Of a stretch of DNA of 5,523 nt, positions 1-4,793 are shown in pieces. The DNA is from Spirochaetota bacterium (GTDB taxonomy: Bacteria > Spirochaetota > UBA4802 > JAFGJZ01). Numbering within the stretch: position 1 is the stretch's first letter; each line of letters starts with the position of its first letter. The stretch is from positions 1 through 5,523 of the forward strand of contig JAEWVL010000389.1 of the NCBI GenBank assembly GCA_023396665.1, written 5' to 3'. The position numbers were made by a program, and so were the translations under genes. The notes beneath the pieces were generated by a model, which saw nothing but the letters and a program-made list of their open reading frames with translations, did no database searches and was not told the origin of the DNA.

Positions 1-51
1 ATCAGTTCGAGAGTCATCGGCTATTCCATTCTGTTTTGTCGCGATTACATT

Positions 52-591
52 ATGAAATTCCGATGGCTTTCGTTCTATATATTTTTACCTCTTTTGTTCA
101 TTTTTCCCAACATTCTGGAAAGACCCACAATAATCATTGTTTTCATATCGCTTATAGTGTTTACCGGTTGCCCGAAAGAAGCGTTACGTGATGGGCTATC
201 TATTGGCTTGGATGAAAGTCGTGGTGTTTATTTTATCAAAGAAAAGGAAGATGTTTATTTTGATGCTATCAATGTATATGCATCTGGAGGACAAATAATA
301 TTCATAGATATTTTCGATGAAGTAGAAGATAAAACAAAAATAATGTATATACCGCTTGAAAATCAAGGTGGTGAAGATTATTTCCAATATGGCGTTACTT
401 ATGATTATGCGATATTTACAAATAAAAGTAAATGGAAGGGAACTATCACAATATATCACAAGGAAGGTAAAAGAGGAGAAACCGTTGATTTTACTGATAC
501 ATCAAATCTTAGTGTTATTCTAATAGTCACTAACATTCAAAATGAAGTTTTGTATACAAAAGAGGCTGTTGGAGAAAATTTTTACAAGTGA
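52..591 (+). CDS. Hypothetical membrane-anchored protein or lipoprotein
   Basis: I do not recognise this 179-residue protein. The N-terminus has two hydrophobic stretches, about residues 6-19 and 26-38, followed by V-F-T-G-C with Cys40. That resembles a lipobox with Phe at -3, which is unusual in most bacteria but within the looser pattern accepted in spirochaetes. The rest (about residues 41-179) is polar and rich in beta-prone segments, consistent with an exported, lipid-anchored domain. The start is uncertain: no clear Shine-Dalgarno precedes the ATG at 52, and the frame stays open to the first base of the window, so the gene may begin further upstream. Base composition is visibly more AT-rich than in the downstream genes, which may mean foreign origin. 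The gene ends 48 bases before the DUF3467-type gene. The coding call is fairly safe; function is unknown. Confidence 0.72.
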   Translation: MKFRWLSFYIFLPLLFIFPNILERPTIIIVFISLIVFTGCPKEALRDGLSIGLDESRGVYFIKEKEDVYFDAINVYASGGQIIFIDIFDEVEDKTKIMYIPLENQGGEDYFQYGVTYDYAIFTNKSKWKGTITIYHKEGKRGETVDFTDTSNLSVILIVTNIQNEVLYTKEAVGENFYK

Positions 592-626
592 ATAGTGTTT
601 TATTCTGTTCTTAGATTATTAATATT

Positions 627-631
627 AAGGA
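627..631 (+). promoter_or_regulatory. Ribosome binding site deciding the DUF3467 start
   Basis: AAGGA lies 8 bases before the ATG at 640. No comparable site precedes the alternative ATG at 595, so this decides for the shorter 82-residue product. Confidence 0.6.
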
Positions 632-639
632 AATCATCC

Positions 640-888
640 ATGACAAACGACCAGACGCCACAACAGCAATTCCCCGTAACCCCCGAAGTATACACGAACG
701 TCGCGAAGGTGAATTACAATCAACACGAATTCGAACTTACTTTCGGACTCGGAAGCAGTAACTATGAGGGCGTTCGCCCGGTGGTGAATATGCGCATGAG
801 TCCGCAGTTTTGCAAAGAGTTCATCGAGGTACTCGTACAGAACATGCAAGGTTACGAGAAGAACTTCGGAGAGATGAAGAAGAAATAA
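640..888 (+). CDS. DUF3467 family small protein
   Basis: An 82-residue protein matching the DUF3467 pattern as I remember it: a Gln/Pro-rich polar N-terminus (about residues 1-14), a segment V-Y-T-N-V-A-K-V-N-Y-N with 'HEFELTFGL' (about 17-37), then 'RPVVNMRMSPQFCKEFIEVLVQNMQGYEKNFG' resembling the family's 'sRiilsP.haK.l...L..ni..Ye..fG'. Members are short soluble bacterial proteins of unknown function. I chose the ATG at 640 over an in-frame ATG at 595. It has AAGGA at 627-631, 8 bases upstream, and the extra 15 residues of the longer form are unlike the family and would start only 3 bases after the previous stop. The gene could be co-transcribed with the upstream gene, but the compositions differ. 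The family call rests on remembered pattern, not a search. Confidence 0.85.
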   Translation: MTNDQTPQQQFPVTPEVYTNVAKVNYNQHEFELTFGLGSSNYEGVRPVVNMRMSPQFCKEFIEVLVQNMQGYEKNFGEMKKK

Positions 889-896
889 AAGTGCGA

Positions 897-913
897 TGCG
901 GATGATATTCGCA
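897..913. repeat. Short hairpin after the DUF3467 gene
   Basis: TGCGGAT at 897-903 pairs with ATTCGCA at 907-913 (7 pairs, one G-T) around a GAT loop, 8 bases after the stop codon. A T-run occurs only at 927-930, too far for a standard intrinsic terminator, although weak termination is possible. Confidence 0.4.
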
Positions 914-957
914 AACGAGTGCGGAATTTTTACAAGAATAGTATTACACTGAAATCC

Positions 958-974
958 GTGATGCGAAGCATCAC
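958..974. repeat. Perfect 7-bp palindrome with GAA triloop
   Basis: GTGATGC (958-964) and GCATCAC (968-974) are exact reverse complements around GAA. The centre at 963-969 reads GCGAAGC, the sequence known in vitro as an unusually stable DNA mini-hairpin. The same core recurs at 1249-1255, and the variant GCGGAGC occurs at 1137-1143. Confidence 0.7.
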
Positions 975-980
975 ACCGCA

Positions 981-1035
981 GCGTGCAGCTTTCGAAGACC
1001 GATGCGAAAAGCATCGGCTCGAAAGTTCTGCACGC
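981..1035. repeat. Long three-segment inverted repeat
   Basis: Three consecutive complementary segments fold into one 55-base hairpin. GCGTGCAG (981-988) pairs with CTGCACGC (1028-1035), CTTTCGA (989-995) with TCGAAAG (1019-1025), and CCGATGC (999-1005) with GCATCGG (1011-1017), closed by a GAAAA loop. Only small internal bulges interrupt it: AGA and C between the inner stems, and TT at 1026-1027. That is 22 paired bases. It is likely a mobile or REP-like extragenic palindrome. It has no T-run and is therefore not a typical terminator. Confidence 0.75.
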
Positions 1036-1068
1036 CAGCCCCCGGCGTTTGAGGGTGCCCTTTCTTCC

Positions 1069-1100
1069 GCCGAGTTCTTTGGGCAAGCAAAGAACTCGGC
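1069..1100. repeat. Perfect 13-bp inverted repeat, REP-like
   Basis: GCCGAGTTCTTTG (1069-1081) and CAAAGAACTCGGC (1088-1100) are exact reverse complements around the 6-base loop GGCAAG. The preceding bases (about 1050-1068, containing GGGTGCCC and TTTCTT) together with this stem resemble, from memory, an extragenic motif seen in many unrelated bacteria (CTTTGGGCAAGCAAAG core). It is followed by A-rich rather than T-rich sequence on the + strand, so it is not a canonical terminator. Confidence 0.75.
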
Positions 1101-1134
1101 AAAAATACTTCGATTATAACAAACCACATATCCA

Positions 1135-1179
1135 CCGCGGAGCGGGAAAAGAAGATTACACTAGTTAAGCGAAAAAAAA
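1135..1179 (+). repeat. 45-bp imperfect direct repeat, copy 1
   Basis: This segment aligns without gaps to 1247-1291 at 34 of 45 positions. It opens with a small palindrome, CCGC GGA GCGG (1135-1145), continues with a purine-rich stretch and ATTACACT (1155-1162), and ends in an A-run. ATTACACT also occurs at 943-950, next to a possible degenerate third copy. Confidence 0.65.
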
Positions 1180-1200
1180 GATACGCGTGTCGATCCATTG

Positions 1201-1231
1201 CGAATAGCGTGTCGCGGCGACACGCTATTCG
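1201..1231. repeat. Near-perfect 31-bp palindrome
   Basis: The 15 bases at 1201-1215 (CGAATAGCGTGTCGC) are the exact reverse complement of 1217-1231, with one base at the centre. As DNA this is a cruciform-capable site. As RNA it would make a 14-bp stem with a triloop. It lies between the two copies of the 45-bp direct repeat. It could be a dyad binding site or an inserted palindromic element; no T-run follows. Confidence 0.75.
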
Positions 1232-1246
1232 GACATCCTGCTCAAT

Positions 1247-1291
1247 CCGCGAAGCGGAAAGAGAATATCATACTCGTGAAGTGTAAAATAA
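1247..1291 (+). repeat. 45-bp imperfect direct repeat, copy 2
   Basis: Second copy of the repeat at 1135-1179, offset by 112 bases, with 34 of 45 identical positions and no gaps. Its head is the palindrome TCCGC GAA GCGGA (1246-1258), whose centre is the GCGAAGC mini-hairpin core. Differences between the copies are spread along the length, which suggests an old duplication or independent insertions of one element family. Confidence 0.65.
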
Positions 1292-1465
1292 ATTCCAACT
1301 CATGAAACGAAATAGAAGTTCACTTCAGAATCATATGATGATAAACTTCAAAGGCGACTTTCACTTAAGCCGACGAAGCTTCTTTGTTTTATCGGCAGTG
1401 GCCGAAACCTTCTATTCTTCACGCAAACAGATTGAGAGTTGACGGAAAAACGTCAAAACTGCAAT

Positions 1466-1471
1466 TATAAT
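1466..1471 (+). promoter_or_regulatory. Possible distal -10 element
   Basis: A perfect TATAAT at 1466-1471 lies about 97 bases before the SEC-C gene. The best -35 candidate, TTGACG at 1439-1444, is 21 bases upstream, longer than the usual 16-18. It also forms one arm of a 6-bp inverted repeat (1439-1444 with 1451-1456). This is a weaker candidate than the promoter at 1516-1544. Confidence 0.3.
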
Positions 1472-1515
1472 ACAATAAAATTATCAGTTGTCACTGAGAT
1501 CATTATTGGTTTCTG

Positions 1516-1544
1516 TGTACACACAACGCTTTCCAAAGTATAAT
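1516..1544 (+). promoter_or_regulatory. Sigma70-type promoter for the SEC-C gene, with overlapping palindrome
   Basis: TGTACA at 1516-1521 (4 of 6 matches to TTGACA) and a perfect TATAAT at 1539-1544 are 17 bases apart. Transcription would start near 1551, leaving a leader of about 17 bases. The -35 hexamer lies inside TGTGTACACA (1514-1523), a perfect 10-bp palindrome placed where an operator would block polymerase. Confidence 0.55.
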
Positions 1545-1567
1545 CATATTAAGAAATCGAGGAAACA

Positions 1568-2713
1568 ATGGATAATGAACCCGGACGCAATGATCCCTGT
1601 CCCTGCGGAAGCGGAAAAAAATATAAAAAGTGCTGTATGCTGAAGAGCGGGGCGAAAATAATTCCTTTTCCGGGAACCGCATTTCCCCCTCATTCTTTTG
1701 ACGATCTGCCTTTCCGGCAGGAAGATCTTGACCGCTATGAAAAATTCGTTGAAAGCCGGAACCCTGAGGACGGGCCGCTTCCCACATTTATGCAGTTTAT
1801 GGGGGCCGGGAATTCAGCAACGGACATGTTGAATGATTTAACTGCGGTGGCACAAAATCATTCGTTTTCCTCTGATGAGGAGCTTAAAGCTTTTATGCAA
1901 TCACAGGTTGAAAAGCAGAACAGCCGCGGCATTGACGATTTTCTTGGATTATCTCCAGCTCAGATGCAGACAGTCATGTATGAGAGTTTTGCGGACTGTA
2001 AAGCTCTCGTCGAGTTTGCGCCGCAAGTCGATGATGAACTGTTAAAAGCGGTGCCGCAGATGCGATGGGCGCAGTGGTTGTTGCAGAAAATTATTTCTGA
2101 AGAAAAGGGATGGAAAGCCACCCAAAAGGGGAATCTTCCGCGTGCCCTCGTACACGAGTTTTATCATGAGTTTCATTCTGATGACCCCCTGTATCCACGT
2201 TTCAAACCTTCCGGAGAGAGTGATCTGTACACGATTGCCGTGACCAAATTCATACTGAAAGAACTCGGGCTGATCAAGTTCCGAAACGGCCGTTACACTG
2301 CAACTCAAAAGGCGATTAAAATATATCCGATTGACGACTTGTATTCGTTTTACAAAGAACTGTTTCTATTTCGCGCGGAGAAGGGTTCATGGCTGTTTCA
2401 TACCCGTCTTGATGCCGAGGATGCATTTATACAGGATACGCTTGTATTCAATCTCTATCTGATTGCGAAAAAAGCCGCGGATTATATCAGCGAAGACGCA
2501 CTCTCTGATATATATTTGAAGGCGTTTCCTCACATGAATAATGACAAGCGATATGGATTTTATGGATTCAAAGTAGCTTTCATTTATCGTTTCTGTATTG
2601 AAATGGGACTGCTTGAAGAGAAAGACGAAGGAGAAAAGCGTTTTGTGTTGGGACATGTGAATTCATATAGGACAACTGAGCTGTTCAAAAGGCTCTTCTT
2701 TTGGCATGTGTAA
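1568..2713 (+). CDS. SEC-C zinc-motif protein with winged-helix-like segments
   Basis: A 381-residue protein starting with a textbook SEC-C motif: Gly6-Arg7-Asn8-Asp9-Pro10, then Cys11-x-Cys13-Gly-Ser-Gly and Cys22-Cys23. This motif binds one zinc ion and is best known from the SecA C-terminus, but it is attached to many unrelated soluble proteins. Around residues 184-253, 'ATQKGNLPRALV', 'FILKELGLIKFRNGRYTATQKA' and the hydrophobic spacing between them look like a winged-helix-type unit. A second helix-rich block with 'FKVAFIYRFCIEMGLLEEK' lies near residues 340-360. H196-E-F-Y-H200 fits HExxH, but nothing else supports a protease. No signal peptide or membrane segment is visible, so it is probably cytoplasmic. 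The ATG at 1568 has GAGG at 1559-1562, 5 bases upstream. Function is unknown; a role in nucleic-acid or protein binding is inference. Confidence 0.88.
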   Translation: MDNEPGRNDPCPCGSGKKYKKCCMLKSGAKIIPFPGTAFPPHSFDDLPFRQEDLDRYEKFVESRNPEDGPLPTFMQFMGAGNSATDMLNDLTAVAQNHSFSSDEELKAFMQSQVEKQNSRGIDDFLGLSPAQMQTVMYESFADCKALVEFAPQVDDELLKAVPQMRWAQWLLQKIISEEKGWKATQKGNLPRALVHEFYHEFHSDDPLYPRFKPSGESDLYTIAVTKFILKELGLIKFRNGRYTATQKAIKIYPIDDLYSFYKELFLFRAEKGSWLFHTRLDAEDAFIQDTLVFNLYLIAKKAADYISEDALSDIYLKAFPHMNNDKRYGFYGFKVAFIYRFCIEMGLLEEKDEGEKRFVLGHVNSYRTTELFKRLFFWHV

Positions 2714-2731
2714 ACACTGATTAGGTAGAAT
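2701..2731 (+). promoter_or_regulatory. Possible promoter for the acetyltransferase gene
   Basis: TTGGCA at 2701-2706 and TAGAAT at 2726-2731 each match the sigma70 consensus at 5 of 6 positions, but they are 19 bases apart, slightly long. The -35 lies inside the last codons of the SEC-C gene. If used, transcription would start near 2738 and serve the acetyltransferase and the genes after it. Confidence 0.33.
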
Positions 2732-2769
2732 TTTTCAGCAAACCAGAAAACCGTTTCAGGAGAAACATA

Positions 2770-3225
2770 ATGCAGATACTCAGAACCAATGGCGCAAATG
2801 AGGATTTTCACAAACTGGTAGAGCTTCTCGATGAGAATCTCTGGGCACTGTACACCGATACCATGGCACAATACGTTGCCGGAAATATTGTTGATCATGA
2901 TGTTCTTGTGGTCATTCTGTATTGCGGCACTGAGCCGATCGCCTGCGGTTGTCTTCGTCCGTTTCAGGACAGCGCTTCTGTCGAACTGAAACGAATGTTT
3001 GTTAAAAAAGAATACAGGGGAAAAGGCTATTCGAAAGAAATAGTAAGGGAGCTTTTGCGCTGGTCCAAAGAAATGAACTTTGAAACCGTTTGCCTTGAAA
3101 CCGGTGTCAAACAGCCTGAGGCGGTAAACCTATATGAAAAAATGGGATTTGTACGTACCGAGCCCTATGGGGAATACATCGGTAATCCCGAGAGTATCTG
3201 TATGAAGCATGTGATCAGCATATAG
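2770..3225 (+). CDS. GNAT family N-acetyltransferase
   Basis: A 151-residue single-domain GNAT enzyme that would transfer an acetyl group from acetyl-CoA to an amine; the substrate cannot be read from the sequence. Motif A is clear: 'VELKRMFVKKEYRGKGYSKEIV' at residues 71-92 holds the pyrophosphate-binding R83-G-K-G-Y87 signature. Motif B follows as 'LETGVKQPEAVNLYEKMGFV' at 109-128, with the usual A-x-x-L-Y-x-x-x-G-F pattern. The C-terminal 'GEYIGNPESICMKHVI' matches the end of the soluble small-molecule-type GNAT group, where a Y....S.CM.K ending is common. The ATG has AGGAGA at 2758-2763, 6 bases upstream. It ends 14 bases before the next gene, so the two are probably co-transcribed. Length and motifs are complete. 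Confidence 0.93.
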   Translation: MQILRTNGANEDFHKLVELLDENLWALYTDTMAQYVAGNIVDHDVLVVILYCGTEPIACGCLRPFQDSASVELKRMFVKKEYRGKGYSKEIVRELLRWSKEMNFETVCLETGVKQPEAVNLYEKMGFVRTEPYGEYIGNPESICMKHVISI

Positions 3226-3239
3226 AATGGAGAGAAGTC

Positions 3240-3620
3240 ATGAAACAGAAAGTGTATCATGGTATTTTACTGGATGTTTCGTTTACAGACAGTAATTACT
3301 GTTTGAAATTCAAAAAGTTCAACAGTATTGAATTAGATGGCTGGAAACTGTTGGGAGTTGAAATTGACCGGAACCTGATTGATGATGCTGTTCATGAAAT
3401 ACAACAGGCGATGAGGATAGACCAGCCCTTTTACAATCATTTCTATGATGATGAGGATATGATTGTTATTTTCAAAGAAAAAATATTTAACGTAAAAACT
3501 CATGTATCCAGCTGGACAAAGATCATCGAATACGGCAAAGCGTTGAATATCCCCGAAGTGCAGCTCGATTTCTGGCCGAATCGCTTCCAGGATGAGATTC
3601 ATTACTTTAGCAAGCGATAA
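3240..3620 (+). CDS. Conserved-looking hypothetical protein, 126 residues
   Basis: I recognise the general look of this small soluble protein but no function. From memory, related proteins occur in Firmicutes and other bacteria, sharing a middle part like 'PFYNHFYDDEDMIVIFKEKIFNV' (residues 63-85) and an end like 'SSWTKIIEYGKALNIPEVQLDFWPNRFQDE' (90-119); here both are intact. There is no signal peptide, membrane segment or recognisable catalytic motif. The acidic stretch 70-73 and the Trp/Pro/Asn 'FWPNRFQDE' segment are the most distinctive parts. The ATG has GGAGAG at 3229-3234, 5 bases upstream. It sits 14 bases after the acetyltransferase and 54 before the hydrolase, so it is probably part of one transcript. 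It could be an immunity-like or regulatory factor, but the sequence does not show it. Confidence 0.85.
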   Translation: MKQKVYHGILLDVSFTDSNYCLKFKKFNSIELDGWKLLGVEIDRNLIDDAVHEIQQAMRIDQPFYNHFYDDEDMIVIFKEKIFNVKTHVSSWTKIIEYGKALNIPEVQLDFWPNRFQDEIHYFSKR

Positions 3621-3636
3621 GGAGCCGGAGCCGGAG
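3621..3636 (+). repeat. Short GGAGCC tandem repeat carrying Shine-Dalgarno cores
   Basis: GGAGCCGGAGCCGGAG is two and two-thirds copies of a GGAGCC hexamer directly after the preceding stop codon. Each unit contains GGAG. The middle GGAG (3627-3630) sits 9 bases before the ATG at 3640, the start of the small upstream ORF, and not before the hydrolase start at 3675. Confidence 0.6.
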
Positions 3637-3639
3637 TTT

Positions 3640-3678
3640 ATGATATATCATCACGTAAACCAAAGAATACAAGTATGA
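3640..3678 (+). CDS. Possible 12-codon leader ORF coupled to the serine hydrolase
   Basis: An ATG at 3640, preceded by GGAG at a workable distance, opens a 12-codon ORF (M-I-Y-H-H-V-N-Q-R-I-Q-V) whose TGA stop at 3676-3678 overlaps the hydrolase ATG at 3675 as ATGA. This is the classic arrangement for translational coupling. The hydrolase start has no Shine-Dalgarno of its own, so re-initiation after the leader would explain its translation. The peptide probably has no function beyond this. Coupling is inferred from layout only, and the start codon lies beside a TGATATATCA palindrome (3641-3650). Confidence 0.42.
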   Translation: MIYHHVNQRIQV

Positions 3679-4646
3679 ACACAATACAACCGGGCGAATT
3701 GCGGGAATTAATTACAAAACAGTACGGTAATATTACCGGTATTGCCGTGATGAAAAACGATGCTGTGGTTTTTGAAGAGTATTTTAACGGCTGTAACGGA
3801 AATGATTGCGTTCATGTCGCATCTGTCACAAAAAGTATAGTGTCCGCGCTTGTCGGTATAGCTGTTGATATGGGATGTATTAAAGACATCGGACAGCCGA
3901 TACTGGACTTTTTTCCGGATTATGCGATCAAACGGGGAGAAAGATTAATACGGAAAATCACGATACAGAATGTACTGACAATGACAACACCATATAAATT
4001 TAAACATGAACCGTATACGAAGGTGTATTCAAGTGATGACTGGACAAAGGCTGTTCTGGATTTGACAGGAGGAAAAGGGGAGGAGGGGGTATTCAAATAC
4101 ACCAGTGCCGGATTACAAATTCTCTCGGGAATTCTCGTAAATGTGACAGGACAATCTCTGCGTGATTTCGCCGCGGAAAAGCTGTTTGCGCTGCTTGAGA
4201 TCAAAATTCCCGATAATCTGTCGATCAGAACCAGAGATGATTTTGTTGTCTTTCTGAAAAGCAATCGTGACAGGGTTTGGGTCGCGGATCCCAAGGGGGT
4301 CAATACCGCGGGATGGGGTCTTGCCTTGTCCGTGAATGATCTGATGAAAATCGGTCGGCTGTATTTAAACGGTGGCATATGGAAAAACAGGCGGATTTTG
4401 TCTTCGAAATGGATTGAGAACAGTACCAGGGTACACAGCCGCTACGGAGAGTTGTCTTACGGTTTTTTGTGGTGGATCATAGACAACGATGGGGCCGGTT
4501 CTTTCGCTGCCCTGGGTGACGGCGGAAACGCCGTTTTTGTGTCTCCCGAAAAAAGCATTGTGGTCGCAATTACGTCGCTTTTTTTGCCGAGAGCGAAAGA
4601 CAGGGTTGAGTTGATTAAAAAGCATATTATTCCAATGTTTGATTAG
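3675..4646 (+). CDS. Serine hydrolase, beta-lactamase/DD-peptidase fold
   Basis: A 323-residue member of the beta-lactamase-related serine hydrolase family (class C-like, which includes EstB- and NylB-type enzymes). The nucleophile motif is Ser50-Val-Thr-Lys53 in 'HVASVTKSIVSALVG'. The second motif is Tyr142-Thr-Ser144 in 'FKYTSAGLQILSGI', with Ser in place of the commoner Asn. The third is Gly281-Asp-Gly-Gly284 in 'ALGDGGNAVFVSPEKSIVVAIT', replacing the K/H-T/x-G triad of true beta-lactamases. Family landmarks 'GWGLALSVNDLMKIGRLYLNGG' (213-234) and 'SKWIENST' (244-251) are intact. There is no signal peptide, so it is probably cytoplasmic and acts as an esterase or amidase rather than on periplasmic beta-lactams; the substrate is unknown. 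The ATG at 3675 is the only ATG, GTG or TTG after the upstream in-frame stop, yet it has no ribosome binding site (see the leader ORF). Confidence 0.92.
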   Translation: MNTIQPGELRELITKQYGNITGIAVMKNDAVVFEEYFNGCNGNDCVHVASVTKSIVSALVGIAVDMGCIKDIGQPILDFFPDYAIKRGERLIRKITIQNVLTMTTPYKFKHEPYTKVYSSDDWTKAVLDLTGGKGEEGVFKYTSAGLQILSGILVNVTGQSLRDFAAEKLFALLEIKIPDNLSIRTRDDFVVFLKSNRDRVWVADPKGVNTAGWGLALSVNDLMKIGRLYLNGGIWKNRRILSSKWIENSTRVHSRYGELSYGFLWWIIDNDGAGSFAALGDGGNAVFVSPEKSIVVAITSLFLPRAKDRVELIKKHIIPMFD

Positions 4647-4654
4647 GTATCGAA

Positions 4655-4709
4655 TCGGCATGTTTTCCGTTTCATGGGCGGAAAAGAGAATCCGGCAAAA
4701 ACATGCCGA
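4655..4709. repeat. 12-bp inverted repeat with alternative inner hairpin
   Basis: TCGGCATGTTTT (4655-4666) is the exact reverse complement of 4698-4709, enclosing 31 bases. The inner bases allow a competing hairpin: TTTTCCG (4663-4669) pairs with CGGAAAA (4679-4685). The two folds share the T-run and cannot form together. It begins 9 bases after the hydrolase stop. It may be a terminator-like or RNA-stabilising 3' element of the operon, but no T-run follows it. Confidence 0.6.
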
Positions 4710-4781
4710 CACCGCAGCTACTGCATCAGGGCTTGACTTTGATTGCATTTATCCCGGAAAGATTACAACAATATTTTCAGC

Positions 4782-4787
4782 AGGAAA
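4782..4787 (+). promoter_or_regulatory. Ribosome binding site deciding a TTG start
   Basis: AGGAAA lies 6 bases before the TTG at 4794. This is a better site than the AGGG at 4728-4731, 11 bases before the alternative TTG at 4743, and it gives a protein with the usual N-terminus of the MDP-1 family. Confidence 0.5.
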
Positions 4788-4793
4788 CCGGCA

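Larger units (their letters stand above)
889..1567. other. Gene-free, palindrome-rich intergenic region
   Basis: About 680 bases without a credible gene. Short ORFs on both strands here run through inverted repeats and lack ribosome binding sites and protein-like composition. The left half (897-1300) holds at least six hairpins and a diverged direct repeat, listed separately. The right half (1300-1510) is plainer, with short palindromes such as ATCATATGAT at 1330-1339 and alternative 5-bp stems among 1369-1373, 1392-1396 and 1401-1405. The last 60 bases hold a promoter for the SEC-C gene. None of the hairpins is followed directly by a T-run on either strand, so they do not look like ordinary intrinsic terminators. 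The region is best read as an accumulation of extragenic palindromic elements. Confidence 0.7.

Noticed and set aside
634..1086. 150-codon minus-strand ORF overlapping the DUF3467 gene
   Set aside because: It is antisense to a recognisable protein, begins inside the 13-bp inverted repeat, and has no ribosome binding site or recognisable domain.
1069..1100. Intrinsic transcription terminator
   Set aside because: The stem is strong, but neither strand has a T-run directly after it; the + strand continues with A residues.
919..1198. Several short ORFs on both strands across the palindromic region
   Set aside because: They run through inverted repeats, giving mirrored low-information peptides, and lack ribosome binding sites.
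897..1300. CRISPR array
   Set aside because: The repeats are diverged, irregularly spaced (offsets of about 212 and 112 bases) and not separated by uniform unique spacers.
1763..2713. Zinc metalloprotease function for the SEC-C protein based on HEFYH
   Set aside because: HExxH occurs by chance often, a charged residue follows the second His, and the surrounding sequence looks winged-helix-like. It is kept only as something to test.
2714..3674. Integron cassette array with attC sites between the small same-strand genes
   Set aside because: The gaps (56, 14 and 54 bases) contain no paired RYYYAAC and GTTRRRY core sites, and the two shorter junctions look like ordinary operon spacing. An isolated GTTAAGC at 1164-1170 has no partner.
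4733..4763. Promoter for the phosphatase gene from TTGACT at 4733-4738
   Set aside because: No acceptable -10 hexamer occurs at 16-19 bases downstream.
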